DNA from: Actinomycetota bacterium
GTDB taxonomy: Bacteria; Actinomycetota; Actinomycetes; Mycobacteriales; Mycobacteriaceae
NCBI GenBank assembly: GCA_005787665.1
Contig: SYAB01000073.1
Location: 1-29,654, forward strand
DNA: 29,654 bases
Direction: 5' to 3'
Made by a program: the position numbers and the translations under genes. Under the pieces are notes generated by a model. The model was given only the letters and a program-made list of their open reading frames with translations, ran no database searches and was not told where the DNA came from. Positions 15,397-25,664 of this stretch are shown one piece after another (position 1 is the stretch's first letter; the number at the start of each line of letters is the position of its first letter).

Positions 15397-17394
15397 GTGA
15401 GCAATCCCGACACCGTCATCGAACGTCCCGCCGACCTGACCGCCGAATGGCTCACCGAGACCATCGGTGCGGGCCGGGTCGATACGTTCGCCGTCGAGCG
15501 GATCGGGACCGGGCAGATGAGCGAGTGCTACCGGGTTGCTCTGACGTACGCCGACGGGTCCGGGCCGGCCTCGGTGGTGCTCAAGGTCGCCGCCAGCGAT
15601 CCGATGAGCCGCCAGACCGGTCACGCGCTGGGTCTCTACGAGCGCGAGGTGCGGTTCTATGCCGATATCGCCCCCCGTTTGGGCGGCCCGATCGCGCAGT
15701 GTTTCCACGCCTCCTATCAACCCGAGTCAGGCGTGTTCACCCTGCTTCTCGACGATGCCGCCCCGGCCGAGGTCGGTGACGAAATCCGCGGTGCGGCAGT
15801 CGAAGACGCCGCCATGGCGCTGCGTCAGCTGGGCCGGCTGCACGCTCCGCTGATGGGCAGTCCGGCACTGGCCGACGCTGCGTGGCTCAACCGGGAGTCT
15901 CCGATGAGCCAGGCGGTGATCAGTCAGCTGTTCGCCGGTTTCGCCGAGCGCTACGGCGAACAGATCTCCCCGGAGCAGCGGTTGGTCTGCCAACGGCTGG
16001 TGGACAGCTTCGACGCCTACCTCGCCGAGGAGGCCGGCCCGGATCGGATCAAGGGGCTGGTGCACGGCGACTCCCGCCTCGACAACATGCTGTTCGGCCG
16101 GCCGGGTTCGCTGCGGGACCTGACCGTGGTGGACTGGCAGACGGTTACCTGGGGTCCGGCCGTGACCGATGTCGCGTATTTCCTGGGCTGCGCTCTGCCG
16201 GTCGAGGACCGCCGCAGGCACTACGAAGACCTGCTGGCCGCCTACCACGACGGTCTGGGCGCCACCCCGCCGATGACCCTGGAGCAGGTCCGCGAGGGAG
16301 TCCGCCGGCAGAGCTTCGTCGGGGTGATGATGGCCATCGTCTCCTCGATGCTGGTGGAACGTACCGAGCGCGGCGACCGGATGTTTCTCACCATGCTGGA
16401 CCGTCACACCAGCCATGTGCTCGACACCGGCGCGCTGGATCTGCTGCCCGCGGCGGCGACATCGCCGGCATTACCACCGGATCCGGCCGACGAGGCCGCG
16501 CACGTCCCGGGTGACGAGCCGCTGTGGAACGAGAGTTGGTACTTCGACTTCGCCGATGCAGAGCAGGGAATCGGTGGCTGGATCCGGCTCGGACTGATCC
16601 CCCACCAGAAGGTGGCGTGGATCAACGCCCTGGTGTGCGGACCGGATATCGCCACGGTGGCGTTGCTGGACTTCCACGCGCCCCTGCCGGACGACCCCAA
16701 TCGGGTGGCCGGGCACGGAATCCAGATGGAGCACGGCGCAACGGTTCCGCTGCGCGAATACCGGGTGGCGGTCCGTGGGCCGGCCCGGTCCTTCGACGAC
16801 CCGGCCGGGTTGCTGCACGAGCAACCGGGCGAGCCGGGAGACCTTTCGATGGACCTCACCTGGACGACGTCGGGCACGCCGTACGCCTACCGGATCGCCA
16901 CCCGCTACGAGATTCCCTGCACGGTGTCGGGCACGGTCACCATCGACGGACACACCGTCACCCTCGAGGCGGTCCCCGGTCAGCGCGACCACTCCCACGG
17001 CGTCCGGGACTGGTGGAGCATGGACTGGGTCTGGAGCGCGCTGCACCTGGAGGACGGAACCCACCTGCACGGGGTCGATCTGCGGATCCCGGGCATGTCG
17101 CCGGTCAGCGTCGGCTACATCGCGCCGCCCGACGGGCCGGTGACCGAGACGACGACGGTCGCCGCGGACGCGGTACTGGCGGACAACGGCTTACCGGTGT
17201 CGACGACACTGACGATGAATCCCGGCCCGATCACCGCGACGATCGAGGTGCGGGGTCACGCGCCGGTCCGGTTGGTGTCTCCGGACGGACGGGTCAGTTT
17301 CTTTCCGCGCGCCTGGGCCGCCGTGCGGACCGAGGACGGCCGCCACGGGGTGGGCTGGCTGGAGTGGAATCGCAACCAGGGTTCCGCCGGGTGA
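15397..17394 (+). CDS. APH/EcKL-like kinase fused to a CrtC/AttH-like domain
   Basis: A 665-residue two-domain protein. Residues 1 to about 340 form an aminoglycoside-phosphotransferase-like kinase: a Gly-rich region RIGTGQMSECYR, the Lys in VVLKVAA, the catalytic loop HGDSRLDN (about 223-230) and the metal-binding VDWQ (about 245). It resembles the ecdysteroid-kinase-like branch that phosphorylates alcohols on lipids and steroids. From about 370 a second domain begins, rich in beta strands, with GQRDHSHGVRDWW (about 528-540), the signature of the DUF7064/7065 group related to CrtC hydroxyneurosporene hydratase and AttH lipocalin-like folds. Both halves suggest a hydrophobic substrate. The gene stands between lipT and a convergent RDD gene. 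The substrate is unknown. Confidence 0.82.
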   Translation: MSNPDTVIERPADLTAEWLTETIGAGRVDTFAVERIGTGQMSECYRVALTYADGSGPASVVLKVAASDPMSRQTGHALGLYEREVRFYADIAPRLGGPIAQCFHASYQPESGVFTLLLDDAAPAEVGDEIRGAAVEDAAMALRQLGRLHAPLMGSPALADAAWLNRESPMSQAVISQLFAGFAERYGEQISPEQRLVCQRLVDSFDAYLAEEAGPDRIKGLVHGDSRLDNMLFGRPGSLRDLTVVDWQTVTWGPAVTDVAYFLGCALPVEDRRRHYEDLLAAYHDGLGATPPMTLEQVREGVRRQSFVGVMMAIVSSMLVERTERGDRMFLTMLDRHTSHVLDTGALDLLPAAATSPALPPDPADEAAHVPGDEPLWNESWYFDFADAEQGIGGWIRLGLIPHQKVAWINALVCGPDIATVALLDFHAPLPDDPNRVAGHGIQMEHGATVPLREYRVAVRGPARSFDDPAGLLHEQPGEPGDLSMDLTWTTSGTPYAYRIATRYEIPCTVSGTVTIDGHTVTLEAVPGQRDHSHGVRDWWSMDWVWSALHLEDGTHLHGVDLRIPGMSPVSVGYIAPPDGPVTETTTVAADAVLADNGLPVSTTLTMNPGPITATIEVRGHAPVRLVSPDGRVSFFPRAWAAVRTEDGRHGVGWLEWNRNQGSAG

Positions 17395-17414
17395 CCTCGC
17401 CTACCCTCGCCTAC
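17395..17414. repeat. Two 10-base tandem units between convergent genes
   Basis: CCTCGCCTAC occurs twice in tandem directly after the kinase-fusion stop; the second copy contains the stop codon of the RDD gene on the minus strand. Confidence 0.85.
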
Positions 17415-18070
17415 CCTTTGAGAACCTGGGTGCCGCCGGCCAGTTCGTCGTGCTTGCCCTGCTTGGTGGGGCTGCGGTTGATGGTCACCGCGATCACGAT
17501 GTAGGCGATGAACGCCAGCAGTCCACCGACGTAGGGGATGATCGGCAGCAGCGTGAAGGAGTTCCGGATCGCGGACTGCTTGGCATCGGGCTTCGGTGCG
17601 CCGCCCGGGCCGCGCACCGACAGGCCCAGCACCATCTTGCCCAGCGTCCGCCCCTGCGTCACCTCCATGGCGACGAAGTAGACGAACATCAGCAGCCCGG
17701 AGAACAGGCCGGTGACCATGATGTTGTTGGAGGAGTTGAACAGCGAGGCCAGGACGCCGGCCACGATACCGACCAGCAGACCGTCGATGATGCGGGCGCC
17801 GAAGCGGACGCCGAGGGTCCCGGGCTGGGGTCCGAAGCCGGCTGCCGGGGGCGGCGGGTAGCCGCCGGGTACGCCGTACGGCGCAGGTGGTGGCGGGTAG
17901 CCCGCCGGTGGTGGCGGTGGATAACCGGCCGGAGGCGGAGGCGGGTACCCGGCCGCCGGGGGTGGCGGGTCGCCGGCCGGGGGTGGCGGCGGGTACCCGG
18001 AGGGCGGCGGGGGCGGGTAGCCGGCGGGCGGACCGTAGGCGTTGGGATCCGGGTCACCTGGTGTCGTCAT
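17411..18070 (-). CDS. RDD-family membrane protein with Pro/Tyr-rich N-terminus
   Basis: A 219-residue protein. Residues 1 to about 85 are a disordered head made of repeated GYPPPPPA units, typical of actinobacterial RDD proteins. An RDD domain follows: GVRFGARIIDGLLVGI with the Arg and Asp that name the family, a second helix around TGLFSGLLMFVYFVAM, the TQGRTLGKMVLGLSV signature and a third helix near LLAFIAYIVIAV. RDD proteins are poorly understood; some affect ion transport or cell-envelope processes. The ATG is preceded by GAGGAG with six bases of spacing. It is divergent from the methyltransferase at 18200 and convergent with the kinase fusion, so it forms its own transcript. Confidence 0.9.
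   Translation of the reverse strand: MTTPGDPDPNAYGPPAGYPPPPPSGYPPPPPAGDPPPPAAGYPPPPPAGYPPPPPAGYPPPPAPYGVPGGYPPPPAAGFGPQPGTLGVRFGARIIDGLLVGIVAGVLASLFNSSNNIMVTGLFSGLLMFVYFVAMEVTQGRTLGKMVLGLSVRGPGGAPKPDAKQSAIRNSFTLLPIIPYVGGLLAFIAYIVIAVTINRSPTKQGKHDELAGGTQVLKG
17840..18030. repeat. Degenerate repeat encoding YPPPP units
   Basis: About seven imperfect GGTGGCGGGTA-type units, read on the minus strand, encode the Tyr-Pro-rich head of the RDD protein. Copy-number variation between strains would be expected. Confidence 0.8.
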
Positions 18071-18085
18071 CTCGCGCTCCTCGGG

Positions 18086-19909
<1,824 letters not shown>

Positions 19910-19923
<14 letters not shown>

Positions 19924-20638
19924 CGCCGGCGGGCTTCTCGAAGTACAGCACGACACTCTTGCCCACCAGTGGGTTCAACGCCGCCTCGGCCGCGCGGGTC
20001 CACACCGGCCTGCTCATCATGTCCCAGACCAGCAACTTGTGATACGCCTTGACCGCCGGGTGTTCTGAGTTATCCACCCCGACAGCGCATTTCAGCCACC
20101 AATACGGCGAATGCAGAGCATGCGCGTGGTGCGATCCGGTGAACCGGACCCCGCACGCATCCAGCTTGGCCCGCAGTTCGTCGGCGCGGTAGATCCTGAT
20201 GTGGCCGCCCTCGTTGGCGTGATAGGTGTCGGAGAGCAACCAGCAGATCCGCTCCGGTAGCCAGCGCGGGACGGTGACCGCCAGCGACCCGCCGGGCCGC
20301 AGTACCCGCACCAACTCGGAGATCGCGGTCTCGTCGTCGGGGATGTGTTCGAGGATCTCCGAGGCGATCACGCAGTCGAAGGCGCCGTCGGGGTAGGGCA
20401 GGGCCAGCGCGTCGCCCACCACCACCTGGGCCTTGGCCGCCGCGGGAGCTTCACCGGCCTGGCCCATGGCCTGCAGCATGGTGTCCACGTCGGCCAACTC
20501 GGCGGCGTTCTGGTCGAAGGCGATCACGTCGGCACCCCGCCGGTAGGCCTCGAAACTGTGTCGTCCGGCCCCGCAACCGACGTCGATCACCGTCGTGCCC
20601 GGCCCGACACCCAGCCGGTCGTAATCCACCGTCAGCAC
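19910..20638 (-). CDS. Class I SAM-dependent methyltransferase (UbiE-like)
   Basis: A 242-residue methyltransferase with the standard motifs: VIDVGCGAGRHS (motif I, about residues 17-28), VIAFDQN (motif II), GDALALPYPDGAFDCVIASEILEHI (in parts ALPYPDGAFD and SEILEHI) and LRPGGSLAVTVPRW (motif III). The C-terminal part has an aromatic HSPYWWLKCAVG segment that could form an acceptor pocket for a lipid or isoprenoid. The GTG start overlaps the glycosyltransferase stop by 7 bases and its end overlaps the cyclase-like gene, so the three are almost certainly translated from one message. The substrate is unknown. Confidence 0.87.
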
Positions 20639-21906
20639 GGTTCGTCGACCACCTCGGCCTGGCGCGCACGCTGCGGCCGGCGGGCGATCGCCCGCCGGTA
20701 GACCCGGACGGTCTGGGCGGCCACCGACTCCCAGCTGTAGACCTCCACCGCCCGGCGGCGTCCGGCCGCGCCGAGGCTGTGTCGCCGCCCGGGGGAATCC
20801 AGCAGCCGGCCCAGCGCCTGCGTCAGTTCCTCGACGTCACCCGGGGTGACGAGGTCGGCACACTGGCCGTCGGCGCCGAGAACTTCCGGGAGAGCGCCCG
20901 CCCGGCTGGCCACCACCGGCGTGCCGCTGGCCATCGCCTCGACCGCGGGCAGTGAGAATCCTTCGTAGAGCGAGGGAATGCAGGCGACCTGAGCCGATGC
21001 CAGCAGCGCGGCCACCTCGGTGTCGGGGAGCTCCGAGGAGACGTGCACGATGTCGGAGAGGCCCAACTCCGCGATCAGCTTCTCGGTCGGGCCGTTGGGC
21101 TCCAGCTTGGCGATCAGTTGCAGATCCAGGTCGTGGTCATGGCGCAGCCGGGCGGTGGCCCGCAGCAGGTTGGCGATCCCTTTCAACGGCCGGTCGGCTG
21201 AGGAGATGGCGACGATCCGCCCCGGCGCCCGAGGACCGCTCGCCGGGGTGAAGACCTCGGTGTCCACCCCCAGCGGCACCACGCGCAGCTGGTCGGCGGA
21301 CACCCCGAAATCCTCGGCCACATGGGCCGCCGACGACGACGACACCGTCACCAGGTCGGGTATCTCGCGGGCCACCCGCATCTGCATCCCCAGGAAGCCG
21401 TACCATCGGTGCACCAGCGGGCGCCGCCACCACGTCGCGGCGGCGAGGTCCAGATCGCGATCGCGGGTGATGGGGTGGTGCACGGTCGCGACCACCGGAA
21501 GGAACGCCGAGATCCGCAGCAGACCGGTGCCCAGACACTGGTTGTCATGCACGACGTCGAAGTCGTTCCGGCGCGCCGACAGCAGCCGCGCCGCGCGCAG
21601 GCTGAACGTCCGGGGCTCGGGAAACCCGGCGGTCCACATCGTCGCCAGTTCGAGCAGGTCGATCCGGTCGCGGATCTCCCCGGGCCGCGGGGTCCGGAAC
21701 GGGTCGGGTTCCCGGTAGAGGTCCAGGCTCGGCACCGTGGTGAGCCGGACACGCGGATCGAGTTGCTCGGGGTAGGGCTGACCGGAGAAAACCTCGACGG
21801 CGTGGCCTAGTTCGGCGAGGCCGCGGCTGAGGTGACGCACATAGACGCCCTGGCCCCCGCAATGCGTCTTGCTGCGGTAGGACAACAACGCGATCCGCAT
21901 GCTCAC
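20632..21906 (-). CDS. GT4-family glycosyltransferase (Rv0225-like)
   Basis: A 424-residue GT-B glycosyltransferase of family 4. The N-terminal domain begins IALLSYRSKTHCGGQGVYVRHLS with the donor/acceptor Gly-rich loop GGQGVYV. The C-terminal domain has VVPLGVDTEVF and the nucleotide-sugar EX7E motif in ACIPSLYEGFSLPAVEAMASG (seen as EGFSLPAVE). From memory it is close to Rv0225 of M. tuberculosis, whose product is not established. The GTG at 21906 is used; an ATG at 21900 two codons later is equally possible. It heads a three-gene minus-strand operon, and a palindrome overlaps its predicted transcription start. Confidence 0.88.
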   Translation of the reverse strand: MSMRIALLSYRSKTHCGGQGVYVRHLSRGLAELGHAVEVFSGQPYPEQLDPRVRLTTVPSLDLYREPDPFRTPRPGEIRDRIDLLELATMWTAGFPEPRTFSLRAARLLSARRNDFDVVHDNQCLGTGLLRISAFLPVVATVHHPITRDRDLDLAAATWWRRPLVHRWYGFLGMQMRVAREIPDLVTVSSSSAAHVAEDFGVSADQLRVVPLGVDTEVFTPASGPRAPGRIVAISSADRPLKGIANLLRATARLRHDHDLDLQLIAKLEPNGPTEKLIAELGLSDIVHVSSELPDTEVAALLASAQVACIPSLYEGFSLPAVEAMASGTPVVASRAGALPEVLGADGQCADLVTPGDVEELTQALGRLLDSPGRRHSLGAAGRRRAVEVYSWESVAAQTVRVYRRAIARRPQRARQAEVVDEPC

Positions 21907-21923
21907 GCTCCGCCGGCGGCCGT

Positions 21924-21941
21924 TCTGGACATGTGTCCAGA
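21924..21941. promoter_or_regulatory. 18-bp perfect palindromic operator candidate
   Basis: TCTGGACA-TG-TGTCCAGA has two exact 8-base arms. On the minus strand it touches the -10 box TATAGT and covers the predicted transcription start of the glycosyltransferase operon, an ideal repressor position. The form TGGACA-N2-TGTCCA is like many TetR-family operators; no regulator gene is in the window. Confidence 0.65.
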
Positions 21942-21946
21942 CTATA
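21941..21946 (-). promoter_or_regulatory. -10 box of the glycosyltransferase operon
   Basis: TATAGT on the minus strand, a close match to the consensus. Transcription would start near 21934, giving a leader of about 28 bases before GTG 21906. Confidence 0.6.
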
Positions 21947-21991
21947 GGGTCATCCGTCCCGGCCGCCGCCCAGCCGGGACGGCTCGGCCCG

Positions 21992-21997
21992 TACCCT
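21992..21997 (+). promoter_or_regulatory. Leaderless -10 box of the MBL-fold gene
   Basis: TACCCT is followed by seven bases and GTG 22005, the same pattern as at 12710. Confidence 0.6.
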
Positions 21998-22004
21998 CGG
22001 ACCG

Positions 22005-22709
22005 GTGCGCTATGGCTGGGAGCGTCTCGCCGACGGGGTGTATCGGTGCCGGTTGCCGTTCCTCGACGTCTCGGTCGGCCTCGTCGTCGGCAGCCGGGGG
22101 CTGCTGCTCATCGACAGCGGCACCACGGTGGCCGAAGCCGAGGCGGTCAGCGGCGATGTGCGCGAACTGACCGGCCGTGCCGTCACCCACCTGGTGCTGA
22201 CCCATCACCATTTCGACCACATCCTGGGTTCGGCCGGGTTTCCCGACGCGGCGATCTACGCGGCCCCGCCGGTGGGTCTCGCGCTGAGCAGTGGACTGGA
22301 GGCGCTGTGCCGCGACGCGTCGGGCCACGACGCCGACCCCGGGGAGGTGGCTCGGGCCGCCCGTGGTGTCCGGCCCCCGGATCACCTGGTCTGGGGCGCC
22401 CGGATCGACCTCGGCGACCGGGTGGTCACCCTCGAGCATCCGGGCCGCGGTCACACCGATCACGACCTGGTCGTGGTGATCGACCCGCTGACTCCGGAAG
22501 AGCGCGTGGTGGTGTTCTGCGGCGATCTGGTCGAGGAGTCAGCCGACCCCGCGATCGGGGACGACTCGGATCTCGGCGCCTGGCCGGCCGCGCTGGACCG
22601 GGTGCTGGAACTCGGTGGCGACGGGGCGGTCTACCTGCCCGGTCACGGTGCGGCGGTGGACGCCGACTTCGTTGCCGCCCAGCGGGACTGGCTCAGAAGC
22701 CGGTGCTGA
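22005..22709 (+). CDS. MBL-fold metallo-hydrolase
   Basis: A 234-residue metallo-beta-lactamase-fold hydrolase. The metal-binding signature HxHxDH is present as HHHFDH (His67, His69, Asp71, His72), with further ligands expected in GRGHTDHDLVV (His), VVFCGDLVE (Asp) and LPGHG (His near the C-terminus). This set is that of glyoxalase II/thioesterase-like enzymes with two metals. No signal peptide is seen. The substrate is unknown; the divergent glycosyltransferase operon suggests, weakly, a shared pathway. The GTG start is set by the -10 box. The end overlaps the aminotransferase fusion gene by 17 bases on the opposite strand. Confidence 0.88.
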   Translation: MRYGWERLADGVYRCRLPFLDVSVGLVVGSRGLLLIDSGTTVAEAEAVSGDVRELTGRAVTHLVLTHHHFDHILGSAGFPDAAIYAAPPVGLALSSGLEALCRDASGHDADPGEVARAARGVRPPDHLVWGARIDLGDRVVTLEHPGRGHTDHDLVVVIDPLTPEERVVVFCGDLVEESADPAIGDDSDLGAWPAALDRVLELGGDGAVYLPGHGAAVDADFVAAQRDWLRSRC

Positions 22710-25614
22710 GCACGCGATCGAGCATGTCGACGAAGAAGTCCGCCGACTCCCGGGTGATGCACATCGGCGGCTTCATCTTCAGCACGTTCTGACGGTCGCC
22801 GGTGGGCTGCACGATCACCCCGAGTTCACGCATCCGCTCGCAGATCGCGGCGGTCTCCTCGACCGCCGGTTCCAGTGTCGTGCGGTCGCGCACCAACTCG
22901 ACTCCCATGTAGAGCCCGCTGCCGTGCACCGTGCCGATCAGCCGGTGCCGGGTCGCCAGGGTCTCGATCCGGGCCTTGAGATGATCGCCGACCGACAGCG
23001 CGTTGTTCTGCAGTCCGTCGCGTTCCAGGACGTCCAGGACGGTCAGTCCCACCACGCAGGACACCGGGCTGCCGCCCGCCGAGGAGAAGAAGTAGCCCTG
23101 GGTTCGGTAGGCGTCGGCGATCTCCCTGGTGGTGACGACCGCGCCCAACGGCTGCCCGTTGCCCATCGCCTTGGCGATGCAGACGATGTCGGGCACCACG
23201 TCCTGCTGCTCGAACGCCCAGAACCAGCGGCCGGTCCGGCCGTAGCCCACCTGCACCTCGTCGGCGATGGCCAGACCGCCGGCGGCCCGGACCGCGGCGT
23301 ACACCGCCTTGAGGTAGCCGTCCGGCAGGGCCATGCCGCCGGCGTTACCGTAAAACGGTTCGCAGATGAAGGCGGCCGGCGGATGCCCCGCCGCGGCAAG
23401 GCCTTCGATGATCGCGACCGCCTCCGGTGCGTATGCCGACGCCTGCGGTCCGCGGTGCTCGCCGCGGTAGGCGTTGGGGGAGGGCACCGTGTGCACCCAG
23501 GACGGACGGGTGGACAACGCGTTGGGGTTGTCGGCGATCGAGGTGGAGATGGCATCGGTGGCGTAGGTCCAGCCGTGGTAGGCCTCCGCGACCGCGACCA
23601 CGTCGTGGCGGCCGGTGGTCGCCATCGCCAGGCGCAGGGCCAGATCGTCGGCCTCCGAACCGGAGTTGACCAGGAACACCGTGTCCAGAGGAGCCGGCAG
23701 CGTGGCGGCGAGCCGCTCCGAGAGCGCCACCACGGCGCCGTAGTTGAATCGCGAGTTGGTGTTGAGCCGTCGCCACTGCCGGCTGACGGCGTCGGCGAGT
23801 TCCGGATGGCCGTGGCCGAGGATCGCGACGTTGTTGACCATGTCGAGGTAGGCGCGTGCGTCGGTGGCGATCAGGTGCTCGCGCCAGCCCCGCTCGATCC
23901 GGGGCGGATCGGCGTAATAGTGCTCCTGGACGGCCGCGAAGGCCTTCGAGCGGCGTCCGCGCAGCGCTGCGGCATCCTCGCCGCCGATCGGGAGGTGCGG
24001 CAGGCCGAGCAGTACGGCCGGATCGCTGACCCTGGCCAGCCAGCCGGCCGCGTACTCCGGACGCACCAGAAGCGGCGGTGCGCCCGCGCCCGAACGGCGG
24101 ACCTGGATCCACACCGGGCCGTCAATGGTCGCCAACTCCGCGCCGGGGGGCACCTCGCCGTCGGTCACCGCGGGTCGGACGGCGCCGCGCAACTCCACCT
24201 CGCCACGAGTCCCGGACAGCGTGAGCATCCCGGCCTCGGAGAGCACCGACCCACCGAACGGCGCGGTCACCGGCAGGGTGGTGGCGGGCCAGATCTGCAC
24301 ACCGGTGGCGACGGTGGCGGGCGAGGCGGGACTCAGCGTGCCCGACCGGGTCAACCGGGCCTGCCCGAACACGGTCAGGGCCGCGGCGGCTCCGCCGGCC
24401 AGCGCGCTGCGCGCCAGCGTGTCCTCGGCGTCCGGGTCCAGCCAGGCTCCGCCGTCCATGGCGTCGGAATCGGCGGACAGATCGAGACGGGCGACCGAAC
24501 CCGGGTCCAGACCGGCGATCAGCGGCGCCTCGCCGTCGAGGTGTGTCGGGAGGGTGGCGATGCCGAGGGCGGCACGGATCTGCGCGGTCATGACATCGAG
24601 CGGAATCTCGCTGGCCCGCTGGAAGATTCGCCACTCGTGATCCAGTGCCGAGCTGGCGTAGGCGTTCTCGGCATCGATCGCGGACTGATGGATTCCGCTG
24701 ACCACCAGGACGGCGGCCCGCACCACCACCAGCGGCCAGAGCGCCTCCACCTCGGCGGCGCTCAGCGGGCGAACGGCGTGGAAGGCCCGGATGGCGGCCA
24801 GGGTGCCGGCCGGTTCGCAGCCGTCGTGGCGCAGTGCGGTGGCGACGGCGACGGCAAGCTCGGCCACCGTCCAGGACCGCATCAGATCGCCGAAGTCGAT
24901 GATCCCCTCGGGCATGCCGTCCGGGCCGCACACCACATTGTCCCCGGTGATGTCGCCGTGGATCACCTGCACGGGCAGGTCCTCGGCGAGGCCCGCGACC
25001 ACCTGCCAGGCCGCGCCGGCGGCCCTCCGCAGTGCCTCCCGCCGGTGGGCGTCTTCCACGTGGTCGGCAAGTGTTTCCACGGTGCGCAGTCCGTGCCGCA
25101 GGTCCCATTGCAGCACCCGGTCGACGCCGGGATGATCGAACGCGGCCAGGGCCCGGCAGGTCCGGCCGGCCAGGTCACCCAGACCCGCGATGCGGGCCGG
25201 TGAGAGGTAGCCGTCCCCGCTCAGGGTTCCGCCCGACAGGAACGTGATGATCCGGGCGAGCAGCACGGGCCCGCCGTCGGTGTCGAGTTCGGCGATCGGG
25301 GCGGTGCCGGGGAGGTCCAGGTTCGTCGCCGTCCGCAGTCCCTCCCCGGCGGCGATGAACGCCGCGGCGGCGTCCTGGGCCTCCAGTTCGGTGCGGGTGA
25401 AGGCGGGGTTGGCGATCTTCAGCACCCCGATCGGCTCACCGGAGGGTGCGCTCAACAGGAAATTGGCGTCCTGCTGACTACCGAGAGGGGTGGTCCGGGC
25501 CTCCAGCCCGAAGTGTTCGGCGGCGATCGCCTCCGCCTGGTGCCCGGTGATCGCCGGGACCGGCAACTCGGCGGCCTCGAAGAAGTCGAAACCAGTCATC
25601 GGCGCATCTGTCAT
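22693..25614 (-). CDS. Kinase / degenerate M23 / class III PLP phospho-lyase fusion
   Basis: A 973-residue three-part protein. Residues 1 to about 330 are an APH-type kinase (VLKIAN Lys region, HGDITGDN at about 220, IDFGD about 20 later) resembling the hydroxylysine kinase HYKK. Residues about 420-545 align in pattern with an M23 peptidase domain (TAPFGGSV, a Gly-rich core and PAVLLGLP at the end), but the zinc ligands are lost: VQIWP stands where HLGxD is expected and WIQVR where HxH is expected. From about 555 a class III aminotransferase-fold domain follows, with NSGSEADDLALR, YHGWTYATD, ADEVQVGYGRTGR and the PLP Lys in IAKAMGNG (about 815), as in ethanolamine-phosphate and phosphohydroxylysine phospho-lyases. 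The ATG at 25614 lies downstream of a -10 box and a GGGGAC site. Confidence 0.88.
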   Translation of the reverse strand: MTDAPMTGFDFFEAAELPVPAITGHQAEAIAAEHFGLEARTTPLGSQQDANFLLSAPSGEPIGVLKIANPAFTRTELEAQDAAAAFIAAGEGLRTATNLDLPGTAPIAELDTDGGPVLLARIITFLSGGTLSGDGYLSPARIAGLGDLAGRTCRALAAFDHPGVDRVLQWDLRHGLRTVETLADHVEDAHRREALRRAAGAAWQVVAGLAEDLPVQVIHGDITGDNVVCGPDGMPEGIIDFGDLMRSWTVAELAVAVATALRHDGCEPAGTLAAIRAFHAVRPLSAAEVEALWPLVVVRAAVLVVSGIHQSAIDAENAYASSALDHEWRIFQRASEIPLDVMTAQIRAALGIATLPTHLDGEAPLIAGLDPGSVARLDLSADSDAMDGGAWLDPDAEDTLARSALAGGAAAALTVFGQARLTRSGTLSPASPATVATGVQIWPATTLPVTAPFGGSVLSEAGMLTLSGTRGEVELRGAVRPAVTDGEVPPGAELATIDGPVWIQVRRSGAGAPPLLVRPEYAAGWLARVSDPAVLLGLPHLPIGGEDAAALRGRRSKAFAAVQEHYYADPPRIERGWREHLIATDARAYLDMVNNVAILGHGHPELADAVSRQWRRLNTNSRFNYGAVVALSERLAATLPAPLDTVFLVNSGSEADDLALRLAMATTGRHDVVAVAEAYHGWTYATDAISTSIADNPNALSTRPSWVHTVPSPNAYRGEHRGPQASAYAPEAVAIIEGLAAAGHPPAAFICEPFYGNAGGMALPDGYLKAVYAAVRAAGGLAIADEVQVGYGRTGRWFWAFEQQDVVPDIVCIAKAMGNGQPLGAVVTTREIADAYRTQGYFFSSAGGSPVSCVVGLTVLDVLERDGLQNNALSVGDHLKARIETLATRHRLIGTVHGSGLYMGVELVRDRTTLEPAVEETAAICERMRELGVIVQPTGDRQNVLKMKPPMCITRESADFFVDMLDRVLSTGF

Positions 25615-25636
25615 CAGGTCCCCAATCGGCTTTCTC

Positions 25637-25642
25637 ACTGTA
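25637..25642 (-). promoter_or_regulatory. -10 box of the kinase/phospho-lyase fusion gene
   Basis: TACAGT on the minus strand. The GTG at 25638 lies inside it, which rules out that start and supports ATG 25614 with a leader of about 16 bases. Confidence 0.5.
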
Positions 25643-25645
25643 ATG

Positions 25646-25664
25646 AACCGGCGCCTCTCCGGTT
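25646..25664. promoter_or_regulatory. Inverted repeat between divergent promoters
   Basis: AACCGG, seven bases, CCGGTT: exact 6-base arms placed between the -10 box of the fusion gene and that of pncA. A bound protein could control both promoters. The arms are short, so chance is possible. Confidence 0.4.

Noticed and set aside
17840..18030. CRISPR-like or regulatory repeat array
   Set aside because: The repetition is explained by the YPPPP-type protein repeat; units are short, imperfect and without spacers.
22005..22709. The MBL-fold protein as a beta-lactamase
   Set aside because: There is no signal peptide and the metal-ligand set is the generic two-metal hydrolase type; nothing shows antibiotic specificity.
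22615..25203. An 862-codon open frame on the plus strand opposite the PLP fusion gene
   Set aside because: Antisense to clear kinase and aminotransferase motifs; its own product is rich in His, Arg, Gly and Gln with no domain.
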